Shown: in pieces, positions 1 through 6,062 of the stretch
Layout: the number at the start of each line of letters is the position of its first letter
Position numbering within the stretch: position 1 is the stretch's first letter
Assembly: GCA_002385545.1 (NCBI GenBank)
Contig: DGDR01000104.1
Location: 1 to 8,568 of the forward strand
DNA: 8,568 bases
Source of the DNA: Clostridium sp. UBA3947
GTDB lineage: Bacteria; Bacillota; Clostridia; Clostridiales; Clostridiaceae
Reading direction: 5' to 3'
The notes under the pieces: model-generated
What the model was told of the DNA's origin: nothing
The model's input: the letters and a program-made list of their open reading frames with translations, nothing else
The model's database searches: none
Program-made: the position numbers and the translations under genes

Positions 1-102
1 CTTTATTTGCCGAATTCAAGTTCAATTTTATATATTGTGAAAAAGAATGAACGCAGAATCCAAATGTCGATAATTGCGATAAAAAAGGTTGATATTACAT
101 AA
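1..102 (+). CDS. Possible 3' end of an unidentified gene (weak)
   Basis: Frame 1 is open from the first base of the window to TAA at 100-102, which would give 33 C-terminal residues ending in KKVDIT. No family is recognisable. Against it: an open stretch this short is not rare in A+T-rich DNA, it uses several CpG codons (CCG, CGC, TCG, GCG) that the convincing genes here mostly avoid, and the promoter at 89-117 overlaps its end. In favour: it is the longest forward frame at the window edge, and a promoter just behind a stop codon is a normal arrangement. I treat it only as a candidate gene end. Confidence 0.22.
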   Translation, partial: LYLPNSSSILYIVKKNERRIQMSIIAIKKVDIT

Positions 103-117
103 AAGAGCACGTACAAT
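89..117 (+). promoter_or_regulatory. Sigma-A promoter for the secreted-protein gene
   Basis: TTGATA (89-94) and TACAAT (112-117) are separated by exactly 17 bp. Each hexamer matches the sigma-A consensus at five of six positions, and the flanks are A+T-rich. Transcription would start near 124. No equally good promoter lies closer to the gene at 399, so the transcript would carry a leader of about 275 nt. The start site is inferred from spacing alone. Confidence 0.6.
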
Positions 118-123
118 TATAAA

Positions 124-398
124 TGTGACTTTTTAGTACTTTATATTTAAAAAAAATACAATAAGTTACATATAGCTATTCTGTGAATTGGTAAAACTAT
201 GGTGTAATATTATCAAATGATTAGATTGGTTTAAATGTGATATTAGACAAGCTTATTTGTTTAAGCAAAAATAAGAGTTCACATGGAAGTAGATTAAAGT
301 AGTATTCTAGTTTCACTTTATGTTATTAAATACTAATTAAGGTTAAACTAAGCAATCTAGTTTATATACAAGAAATTTATCAAGGGGGATTAAGTTTT
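124..398 (+). promoter_or_regulatory. Long structured 5' leader of the secreted-protein gene
   Basis: This stretch holds no credible gene and very probably forms the untranslated leader made from the promoter at 89-117. Two overlapping, mutually exclusive hairpins can form at 251-275: GCTTA (251-255) with TAAGC (262-266), or CTTATTT (252-258) with AAATAAG (269-275). A separate hairpin pairs TAAACTA (344-350) with TAGTTTA (358-364) around the loop AGCAATC. Its left arm and loop are complementary to the gene's terminator. The ribosome binding site AAGGGGG (382-388) lies 18 nt beyond that hairpin and is not covered by it. I recognise no known riboswitch, T-box or VirR-box pattern. The regulatory role is inferred from leader length and base pairing. 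Confidence 0.4.
343..359 (+). repeat. Left copy of a 17-bp inverted repeat flanking the secreted-protein gene
   Basis: TTAAACTAAGCAATCTA is the exact reverse complement of 1031-1047. It is also the left arm and loop of the leader hairpin at 344-364. Including that hairpin's right arm, the leader element is homologous in inverted orientation to the terminator hairpin, which differs by about 5 extra bases in its loop. Confidence 0.75.
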
Positions 399-998
399 AT
401 GAAGAGAAAAATAGGAATATTTAGCTTTATGCTAGCATTAGTTTTATCATTATCTTTTACTTTTGGGGATAGTGCTAAAGCAGCTTATAGTTACTACAAT
501 TCTTACTCATTTACCACTGGTGCATTATGGTGGAAAAAGACTTGGACTTGTAAGGTTTATAGAGATCCAAGCTATTATGTAATATTCTATGGAAATAGCA
601 AGGTTTCAACAGGTTTTCAGTATAAGGGAAAAAGTGGTTTTACACTTTCACAATCAACATCATTATCTTTAAGTTCACAAAGCAAACAAACATTGAATGC
701 TGGAGTAGACTTTTCTGATTTTGGAGTTCCTGTAAATGTAGGAGGAACTATAGAGAATACAAGTTCAGTAACTATTGGTGTTTCAAATACGGTTCAGAGA
801 ACAATAAAGGATTCTGATCCATCTGGATACTATAGTTATAATATATGTTTGAATACAACTAGAATTTCAATAGATAAGTATAACAGTAATGGCAGCTATG
901 TGGGTAACATGAAGTTCAGAGCACCAAGAAGCCAACCATATGGAAGTCTTGTATACAATAGATATAATGCAGATTACTCAGATGCAGTAAAGTACTAA
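399..998 (+). CDS. Secreted beta-rich protein, candidate small toxin/bacteriocin
   Basis: The protein has 199 residues and a clear Sec signal peptide: basic MKRK, a hydrophobic core at about residues 5-23, and a signal peptidase I site AKA|A after residue 28. This leaves a mature protein of about 171 residues. The start is well supported by AAGGGGG at 382-388. The mature chain is rich in Ser, Thr, Tyr and Asn and begins with an aromatic segment (WW at 44-45, W49). Two cysteines, C51 and C150, could form a disulfide. Residues about 79-98 alternate Ser/Thr with hydrophobic residues (T82, S84, S86, S88, S90, S92). After a Gly/Asp/Pro turn region, a second alternating strand runs at about 117-135 (V124, I126, V128). 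Such paired amphipathic strands resemble the membrane-insertion hairpins of aerolysin-like beta-pore toxins. This is a pattern resemblance, not a family assignment. The gene has its own promoter and terminator and precedes a lipoprotein plus ABC transporter set. That order fits a bacteriocin with immunity genes, but an adhesin or other surface protein remains possible. Confidence 0.8.
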   Translation: MKRKIGIFSFMLALVLSLSFTFGDSAKAAYSYYNSYSFTTGALWWKKTWTCKVYRDPSYYVIFYGNSKVSTGFQYKGKSGFTLSQSTSLSLSSQSKQTLNAGVDFSDFGVPVNVGGTIENTSSVTIGVSNTVQRTIKDSDPSGYYSYNICLNTTRISIDKYNSNGSYVGNMKFRAPRSQPYGSLVYNRYNADYSDAVKY

Positions 999-1016
999 AA
1001 TTTGTTTAAGTAAAGT

Positions 1017-1060
1017 ATATTAAACTATTATAGATTGCTTAGTTTAATATTACTTTTTTT
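1017..1060 (+). terminator. Rho-independent terminator after the secreted-protein gene
   Basis: ATATTAAACTA (1017-1027) pairs perfectly over 11 bp with TAGTTTAATAT (1040-1050) around a 12-nt loop. TAC and a run of seven T (1054-1060) follow. The stem is A+T-rich, so read-through into the lipoprotein gene 29 bp downstream is plausible. That would give high expression of the secreted protein and lower expression of the transporter genes. I see no strong separate promoter between 1061 and 1089. Confidence 0.75.
1031..1047 (-). repeat. Right copy of the 17-bp inverted repeat, inside the terminator
   Basis: TAGATTGCTTAGTTTAA is the exact reverse complement of 343-359. It covers the end of the terminator loop and most of the right stem arm. 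The leader and the 3' end of the same mRNA could therefore pair over 17 bp and compete with terminator and leader-hairpin formation. Confidence 0.75.
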
Positions 1061-1089
1061 ATATTAATATATTAGTAGAGAGGTAAGTT

Positions 1090-1977
1090 ATGGAGATACG
1101 TAGAATTAGATTACTAAGCAGATTATGTGTATTAATTTCTATTTTAATTGTAGTTCTATTTGGCACCTCTTGCTCTAGCAATGAGGCAAAAAATGACTTC
1201 TATTCAAATGCGGATTATATTTTAGTTAATACCAACGAGGAAACAGCTCTATGTTTTCAGTTATCATTATTCTCAAAAAGCAAGATTGAAAAAGTAGATT
1301 TTATATCCTTTCAAGGATCCAATGTATCAGATTTAAAGGTTGATTTTATTGATAATACCATTGATGAAATTAAAGATTATAAATATAAGGGACTCTATAC
1401 AAAAGTGCTTAACTTTACTGTTAAGCCTGGAAGTAGTAAAGACATTACTATTAATGAAGCATTGCTAAAAATTGACGGCAAAGAGAAAAAGATTACTTTT
1501 AAAAACCCAATAAAGCATACTTATTCTGAGGGTAATATAGGGTCTGAAGAGATGATGATTGGTATCATTCCTAATGATATGGCAGCTACAGTGATAAATG
1601 ATTCAGAGGAATTATTTACATATGTATTCAACACACAGAAAGATATCGAATTAAGAAGCATTACCATAAGGGATTATCTTAAGCCTGTTGATCTAAAAAT
1701 AAAAGTAGACGACGTAGAAGTTGGCAATATAGATAGTTTACCATTAGATATAGGAGCAAATAAGGAAGTTAAAATAATATTTTACTTCAGCAGTACTAAT
1801 GACGCTGTTAATAATGTAAGTTACTTAGGTACTAATTTAAAGTTTGAGTACAATGTAAAAGGTAGTAGCGATATTCTGAAAAATGATTTCTTAATTTATT
1901 TTAATCCTATTTATCCATTCCAAGATAATGATTTTTCTCGTATCCAAAAATGTATTGATAAAGTTGTGTCTGATTAG
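1090..1977 (+). CDS. Lipoprotein of unknown family, possible immunity/surface component
   Basis: The protein has 295 residues. Its N-terminus is basic (RRIRLLSR), followed by a hydrophobic segment at about 12-25 and a lipobox-like FGTSC with the modifiable cysteine at residue 28. The usual Leu at -3 is replaced by Gly, so lipidation is likely but not certain. The start is supported by AGAGAGG at 1077-1083. The remainder has no other membrane segment and appears all-beta. Two stretches, about 40-140 and 155-265, share the same alternating strand pattern and may be two tandem Ig-like sandwiches. I do not recognise a family. It begins just past the secreted-protein terminator and lies 39 bp ahead of the membrane fusion protein gene, so it probably shares the transporter transcript. 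Lipoproteins next to ABC transporters protect lantibiotic producers (LanI with LanFEG). A similar sequestering role is an inference from context only. Confidence 0.8.
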   Translation: MEIRRIRLLSRLCVLISILIVVLFGTSCSSNEAKNDFYSNADYILVNTNEETALCFQLSLFSKSKIEKVDFISFQGSNVSDLKVDFIDNTIDEIKDYKYKGLYTKVLNFTVKPGSSKDITINEALLKIDGKEKKITFKNPIKHTYSEGNIGSEEMMIGIIPNDMAATVINDSEELFTYVFNTQKDIELRSITIRDYLKPVDLKIKVDDVEVGNIDSLPLDIGANKEVKIIFYFSSTNDAVNNVSYLGTNLKFEYNVKGSSDILKNDFLIYFNPIYPFQDNDFSRIQKCIDKVVSD

Positions 1978-2016
1978 TCAAGTGTTGAAAAATAATGAGT
2001 AATGGAGATTAGTATT

Positions 2017-2886
2017 ATGAAGGCAAAATCAATAACTCTTATTGTTATATTAATAATACTAGGTATAAGTATATTGGGATTGGTTTATATAACCAGTAAT
2101 AAAAAATATAAGGATACTAGTGCTAATATTGATGATATCAAATCAAATACTACTGTTTTAAGAGCGGAAATATTCGAAGGGAAAATAGATAGCACCTATA
2201 AAACCAAAGGAAAAGTGCTTTCAAATGACCCAGATAAGTACATATATACTATTTCTGTGCCTGTTAGTAAAAATGACAGCTTTCAATTAAATAAAAAATT
2301 AGGTGATGAGCTTAAGAAGGGAGATATACTTTATAGTCTTAATGGTAAATCATACAAGGTTGAATCAGATATGAAAATAGTGGAATACTCAGAGGCTACA
2401 GAAGAAAAGGTAATTAATCTCTTAGATTATTCAAAGCTGCACATTGTCACTGAAATAGAGTATGATAAGGTTAATTTAATTGGATATGATAGCGAGATTA
2501 AATTAAGCTTAGAGAAGCAAGAGCTTGCAGAAGAATCGTCTTTTGCTGGAAGTGTATATAGAATAGGCTATGAAGTAAAAGAGAATGGTAAAGTAGATTT
2601 ATTAATAAAGCCTGATATTAAACTAATGCCTGGATTAGAGGTAAATATAGAAGTTAAATTAAAATCAAAAGACTTGTCGCTTTATACCTTGAAACAGATG
2701 ATTAAAAAAGAAGGGGACAAATATTACTGTGAAATTGAAACAGAGGATGGTAAACGACAAAGAAGAGACATAGTTATAGGTGAATCATTTACTGCTTATA
2801 ATGATGGAGTTCCAGTAGATTATGTGGAAATTCTTAAAGGTGTAAAAGCAGGTGAAATAGCTATAACTGATGTGTTGATTGATTAG
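2017..2886 (+). CDS. Short HlyD/MacA-like membrane fusion protein (ABC transporter adaptor)
   Basis: A single N-terminal membrane anchor (about residues 5-26) leads into an extracytoplasmic chain. A lipoyl-like half motif (GDELKKGDILYSL, about 96-108) comes first. A beta-barrel-like region follows at about 130-205, then a membrane-proximal domain (about 224-289) with the typical close of an ILKGVKAGEIAIT-like strand. This is the order seen in RND/ABC adaptor proteins such as MacA and YknX. I chose ATG 2017 over the in-frame ATG 2002. GGAGAT at 2004-2009 sits correctly for 2017, while 2002 has no ribosome binding site. The 289-residue length is short for the family, and no long heptad-rich alpha-helical hairpin follows the lipoyl half. 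That hairpin contacts TolC in Gram-negatives, so its absence fits a Gram-positive transporter. The ATPase and permease genes follow directly and presumably form one complex with it at the membrane. Confidence 0.85.
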   Translation: MKAKSITLIVILIILGISILGLVYITSNKKYKDTSANIDDIKSNTTVLRAEIFEGKIDSTYKTKGKVLSNDPDKYIYTISVPVSKNDSFQLNKKLGDELKKGDILYSLNGKSYKVESDMKIVEYSEATEEKVINLLDYSKLHIVTEIEYDKVNLIGYDSEIKLSLEKQELAEESSFAGSVYRIGYEVKENGKVDLLIKPDIKLMPGLEVNIEVKLKSKDLSLYTLKQMIKKEGDKYYCEIETEDGKRQRRDIVIGESFTAYNDGVPVDYVEILKGVKAGEIAITDVLID

Positions 2887-2925
2887 TAAAGAAGGATTGT
2901 TTATTTGTCTATTAAGGAGATATAT

Positions 2926-3594
2926 ATGGAACCGATTATAACAGTTGAAAAAATCAGAAAAACCTATGATGGAAAAAGATTCGTTTTAGATGAAGTGAAC
3001 CTTACAGTTAATAGGGGAGAGCTTGTTATCATCGAAGGTAAATCAGGAGCCGGTAAGAGTACTTTTCTAAATATATTAGGGTTACTTGATACATTTACAT
3101 CAGGAACTTACTATATAGAAGGTAAAGCAATTAATCCTCAAAAATTAAATCAATATTCTTCCTTTAGAAGTGAGAAAATAGGATTTATATTTCAGTCCTA
3201 TCAATTGATTGAATCTATTAGCATTGAAGACAATTTATTGATACCATTTTTGTATATGAATGCTAAGATTGATTCTAAATTAATTGATAGGATGAACAAG
3301 ATTTTAAAAGATATTAATCTTTTAGAAATGAAGAATAAGCCTATAAAGCTATTATCAGGAGGGGAAAAGCAAAGAGTAGCTATTGCTAGAGCTATCTTAA
3401 AAGATTCGGATATAATTATTGCTGATGAACCGACAGGTAATCTAGATGGTGAGAACTCCCAGATTATTTTAGATGCTTTCCTTAACCTTGCTAGATTGAA
3501 TAAAGCTGTGATTGTTGTTACACATAATCCATCCTTGTTTAGTTCTGCAGATAAAAAATTCAAACTAGAAGGTGGGAAGCTTTGCTTATGTTAA
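2926..3594 (+). CDS. ABC transporter ATP-binding protein, MacB/LolD type
   Basis: This 222-residue cytoplasmic ATPase powers the permease encoded next. All signature elements are visible: Walker A GKSGAGKST (38-46), Q-loop Q90, ABC signature LSGGEKQR (143-150), Walker B IIIADEP ending in the catalytic glutamate (E168), D-loop NLD (172-174), and switch histidine H200 in VTHNP. The EPTGNLD and FQSYQL stretches are characteristic of the MacB/LolD/FtsE-like group that works with FtsX-type permeases. Length is normal for the group. I start at ATG 2926, which has AAGGAG at 2914-2919. A TTG at 2905 would add seven residues but is less likely. The gene lies 39 bp after the adaptor gene and overlaps the permease gene by 7 bp, so coordinated or coupled translation is expected. 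The substrate cannot be read from the sequence. Confidence 0.95.
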   Translation: MEPIITVEKIRKTYDGKRFVLDEVNLTVNRGELVIIEGKSGAGKSTFLNILGLLDTFTSGTYYIEGKAINPQKLNQYSSFRSEKIGFIFQSYQLIESISIEDNLLIPFLYMNAKIDSKLIDRMNKILKDINLLEMKNKPIKLLSGGEKQRVAIARAILKDSDIIIADEPTGNLDGENSQIILDAFLNLARLNKAVIVVTHNPSLFSSADKKFKLEGGKLCLC

Positions 3595-4925
3595 AGTATA
3601 ATAAAACTGTTTTTTATTATAAGCATGTTTTTAACATGGCTACAAACAATAAAATAAGATTAGTATTATCAATTTTGGGGCTTTTAGTTGGATTATTTAT
3701 ATTTTCTTTAGGTAATATAATTCTTGATTCCTATTATACAAGTAAATTAGCGGCTATTGAAGATATGGATAAAGCTTCTGTGGTTTTACTAAAAACAACA
3801 AAGGACAAGCAGACTAATGATGAATTAAGAAAAATTTCCAATGAAGCACCTACAGAGGTAATAGCCTCTGGATCAAAATCGTTAATATTTTACAACAATT
3901 ATAATGAAAGTAATTATTATTCTTTAAGTGCTTCAGTTGTTGGAGTTTCTAAGATGGAAAAGATAGTACCTGCTTTCTATAACGATTCATTCAAAATAGC
4001 TGCAAATTATAAGCTACTGAAAGGTCGAGTAATTAATGCTAATGATGTTGCTTTAGAAAGTAAGGTAGTAGTAATAGATAAATTCACAGAAAGCATGCTT
4101 TTTCCAAAAGGTGACTCCATAGGAAATCAATTAAAGCTTAATATTAAGCAGTCAAATATAGCTGATGTTTCATTAGAGGAAGACCACTCTGAAAAGGAAG
4201 AACAGATATATACTGTTATTGGGGTTATTGATAATTTAAACAATTCTAAATCTGAAGAAATGAAATATAAGAAAGGAATCTCAACAGGAAATGACAATAT
4301 ATTATTAAATACAACTATTTACTTTCCAATTTCAGTAGTAGAGAAAATGGAGAGCATTAATGAACTTCATACATTTATTTGGACAAGTTTAGATGTAAGT
4401 AGAAGTAAATTGCTTGAAAACCGTATTAATACTTATTGCGAATTAAATAGAAGCAATTTTAATTACTATTCAGTAAATACCTACGATATAATGAGAGCTG
4501 ATATGGAAAAAGAATTAGGTCCATTAAAGGTTTTTATTAATATTATCTTGTTATTGCTACTTTTGATATCAGGAATAACTATTATGAGTGTTATGTTCTT
4601 TTCAGTAAAGGAACGAATACATGAGATTGGAATTAAAAAAGTTTGTGGAGCAACTAAAACGGATATTTTAACACAATTTATTTTAGAGGGAATCTTTATA
4701 TCTTTGATTGGAGCTACCATTGCGGTATTTTTAAGTTGCATTGTAGCATTAATTATACAGGGATATATCCAGAACTCGTTATTCATGATTTTTCATGTGA
4801 ATATAAATCTAAGTAATATTATAACTCCTTTCTTTATTTCAGTGATATATGGTTTTACATTCTGTTTAATACCAAGCTTATATGGTGCAAAAATATTAGT
4901 AACTAGTGCATTAAGATTTGAATAA
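3588..4925 (+). CDS. FtsX/MacB-type ABC transporter permease
   Basis: The protein has 445 residues in the MacB/FtsX layout. There is a first membrane helix at about 24-44 and a large extracytoplasmic domain at about 45-310 (MacB periplasmic-core-like). Three further helices lie at about 315-337, 363-390 and 408-432. The conserved FtsX-family region ERIHEIGIKKVCGAT (342-356), between helices two and three, contacts the ATPase. Translation may start at ATG 3588, inside the last codons of the ATPase gene. A TTG at 3582 is an alternative with slightly better spacing to GGTGGG (3571-3576), adding two residues. MacB-like proteins act as mechanotransmitters that push substrates from the outer face of the membrane rather than transporting them through a channel. 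A secreted or membrane-bound peptide is therefore a more likely substrate than a cytoplasmic metabolite. In Firmicutes, comparable complexes (YknXYZ, AS-48FGH) protect against bacteriocins; that role here is inferred. Confidence 0.93.
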   Translation: MLKYNKTVFYYKHVFNMATNNKIRLVLSILGLLVGLFIFSLGNIILDSYYTSKLAAIEDMDKASVVLLKTTKDKQTNDELRKISNEAPTEVIASGSKSLIFYNNYNESNYYSLSASVVGVSKMEKIVPAFYNDSFKIAANYKLLKGRVINANDVALESKVVVIDKFTESMLFPKGDSIGNQLKLNIKQSNIADVSLEEDHSEKEEQIYTVIGVIDNLNNSKSEEMKYKKGISTGNDNILLNTTIYFPISVVEKMESINELHTFIWTSLDVSRSKLLENRINTYCELNRSNFNYYSVNTYDIMRADMEKELGPLKVFINIILLLLLLISGITIMSVMFFSVKERIHEIGIKKVCGATKTDILTQFILEGIFISLIGATIAVFLSCIVALIIQGYIQNSLFMIFHVNINLSNIITPFFISVIYGFTFCLIPSLYGAKILVTSALRFE

Positions 4926-4956
4926 ACCAGAGTTTAATTAAAAATCACATATATTG

Positions 4957-5001
4957 GGATACATAGTTTTCATATTCTAAATGGAGGCATGTATCCTTTT
5001 T
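4957..5001 (+). terminator. Rho-independent terminator closing the transporter operon
   Basis: GGATACAT (4957-4964) pairs with ATGTATCC (4989-4996) over 8 bp with a 24-nt loop. TTTTT (4997-5001) follows. It begins 31 bp after the permease stop codon. The loop is longer than usual, which lowers confidence. Confidence 0.6.
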
Positions 5002-5152
5002 ATTGTATAGAAAATTATATATTTGCAAAATAGAGGGTAACTCAATTCCCATTTAAATCAAAGGTATACTGAATCAGCTATAATACAATAGCTTCCAGAT
5101 GCCTCATGTAAATTCTGAAAAGCTGATTTTAAAAAAACTACTGCCACCTTTT
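5002..5152 (+). other. Intergenic stretch with a nested inverted repeat, no gene seen
   Basis: No open frame with a ribosome binding site is visible. AATCAGCT (5072-5079) pairs with AGCTGATT (5121-5128) over 8 bp. Inside it a smaller hairpin pairs GCTAT (5077-5081) with ATAGC (5088-5092), and the two compete for the same bases. A perfect TATAAT at 5079-5084 overlaps the left arm but has no recognisable -35 at normal distance. The element could be a weak second promoter with a palindromic control site, or a small structured RNA. Neither is established. Confidence 0.3.
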
Positions 5153-5182
5153 TTAGCAAAGCCTAGGCACTTAGCATATAAT
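5153..5182 (+). promoter_or_regulatory. Probable promoter of the FG-GAP-like gene
   Basis: TTAGCA (5153-5158) and a perfect TATAAT (5177-5182) are separated by 18 bp and lie about 30 bp before the start codon at 5214. The sequence CATATAATA also fits the loose sporulation sigma-E/K -10 pattern CATAnnnTA, but no matching -35 could be recognised. A vegetative sigma-A reading is preferred. The palindrome GCCTAGGC (5161-5168) lies in the spacer and could be a binding site. Confidence 0.5.
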
Positions 5183-5213
5183 ACATAAGCTAACAATATT
5201 AGAGGAGTTTTAT

Positions 5214-5984
5214 ATGTATAATTTCTTTTGCCCTAGGCAGCTTATTTACTTTGATGGGTATAGCGGATATATATTAGACTTTAAGCAGGGAGATGTAACT
5301 GGAGACGGAATTATAGATAATGTATATCTTATAGGGGATAGGCCCTATGGTTTTCAAAGCCCTTTTGTGGCTAATATTAACCTAGTAGTTCAGGACGGAG
5401 CAAGTCTGCAATATACTAGAGTGCCTATCAAAGACGGTTCAGGCTATAATCCCACAATCTTCTTAGGAGACTTTACTGGAGATAAGGTAGATGACATAGT
5501 AGTGTATATAGACTCCGGCGGCAGTGGAGCTATCCTTTATAGCTATATATATTCTTTTGTAGATAATAAGCCAAGTCTCTTATTCGACCATGAGAAGTTC
5601 AATAAGGAGTTCCAGTATGAGGTTATCTTTAGGGATAATTTTGAGGTAGATGTTATAAGCTTTAAAACTAAAAAGAAATTTACTATAGATATTAGCTACA
5701 AGGGTGAGGAGTATTTATGGGAAATATATAATGAAGATGGCACACTAAAGGAAGGAATCAAGGGCTTTGTTAATGCTATAAGCGGCTTGTATCCAATAGA
5801 TTTTGATAGGGACGGAGTATATGAACTTATGGCAGTACAAAAGGTTGCAGGTAGATATAATGCAGATGCCATAGGCTATGTGGAAACAGACTTGAAATGG
5901 AACGGTAGAAGTTTTGTAGCATTTAGACAAGAGATTGGAATTTTCGGAGAAAATATTTTATCGATCCCTTACATCTGTAATTGA
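5214..5984 (+). CDS. FG-GAP/VCBS-like protein with three acidic calcium-loop-like motifs
   Basis: The protein has 256 residues, and its start is fixed by AGAGGAG at 5201-5207. Three motifs of the form D-x-x-x-D-G/K-x-x-D/E are visible: D27-D31-D35 (GDVTGDGIID), D86-D90-D94 (GDFTGDKVDD) and D196-D200-E204 (DFDRDGVYE). Such loops bind calcium in FG-GAP and VCBS beta-propeller blades, and the alternation of beta strands between them fits partial propeller blades. There is no signal peptide, membrane segment or cell-wall anchor, so the protein either stays in the cell, is released with spores or lysis, or uses another route. Similar stand-alone FG-GAP-like proteins of unknown function occur in spore-forming Firmicutes. 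It has its own promoter and stands 78 bp before pepF, possibly co-transcribed. A 6-bp hairpin (5979-5996) at its stop codon is too weak to be a convincing terminator. I assign no function. Confidence 0.82.
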   Translation: MYNFFCPRQLIYFDGYSGYILDFKQGDVTGDGIIDNVYLIGDRPYGFQSPFVANINLVVQDGASLQYTRVPIKDGSGYNPTIFLGDFTGDKVDDIVVYIDSGGSGAILYSYIYSFVDNKPSLLFDHEKFNKEFQYEVIFRDNFEVDVISFKTKKKFTIDISYKGEEYLWEIYNEDGTLKEGIKGFVNAISGLYPIDFDRDGVYELMAVQKVAGRYNADAIGYVETDLKWNGRSFVAFRQEIGIFGENILSIPYICN

Positions 5985-6062
5985 TGATAGTCAATTTTCA
6001 GTAGACTAATATCGCTTTCAAGAGTAGAATATTAATAATATACAGATGAAGGAGGACTTATA

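Noticed and set aside
399..998. Lactococcin 972 family member
   Set aside because: The Sec signal and nearby ABC genes fit, but the protein is much longer than the usual family size and no specific family motif could be recognised.
343..1047. Insertion sequence bounded by the 17-bp inverted repeats
   Set aside because: The enclosed gene encodes an exported protein, not a transposase. No recombinase is in the window and no flanking target duplication was seen.
2002..2016. ATG 2002 as start of the adaptor gene
   Set aside because: It has no ribosome binding site, and its own codons contain the GGAGAT that serves ATG 2017.
2905..2925. TTG 2905 as start of the ATPase gene
   Set aside because: AAGGAG at 2914-2919 is correctly spaced for ATG 2926, where family homology also begins.
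3201..3563. Open frame on the - strand inside the ATPase gene
   Set aside because: It has no ribosome binding site and no recognisable domain, and it mirrors a clearly coding + strand gene. The - strand frames at 4481-4786, 5745-5930, 6613-6795 and 8250-8432 are rejected for the same reason.
2017..4925. Classical MacAB-TolC macrolide efflux pump
   Set aside because: The organism appears Gram-positive with no outer-membrane channel, and the adaptor lacks the TolC-contacting hairpin. Drug efflux is not supported by the sequence.
5979..5998. Terminator at the end of the FG-GAP-like gene
   Set aside because: The stem is only 6 A+T-rich bp with four T, too weak to call.
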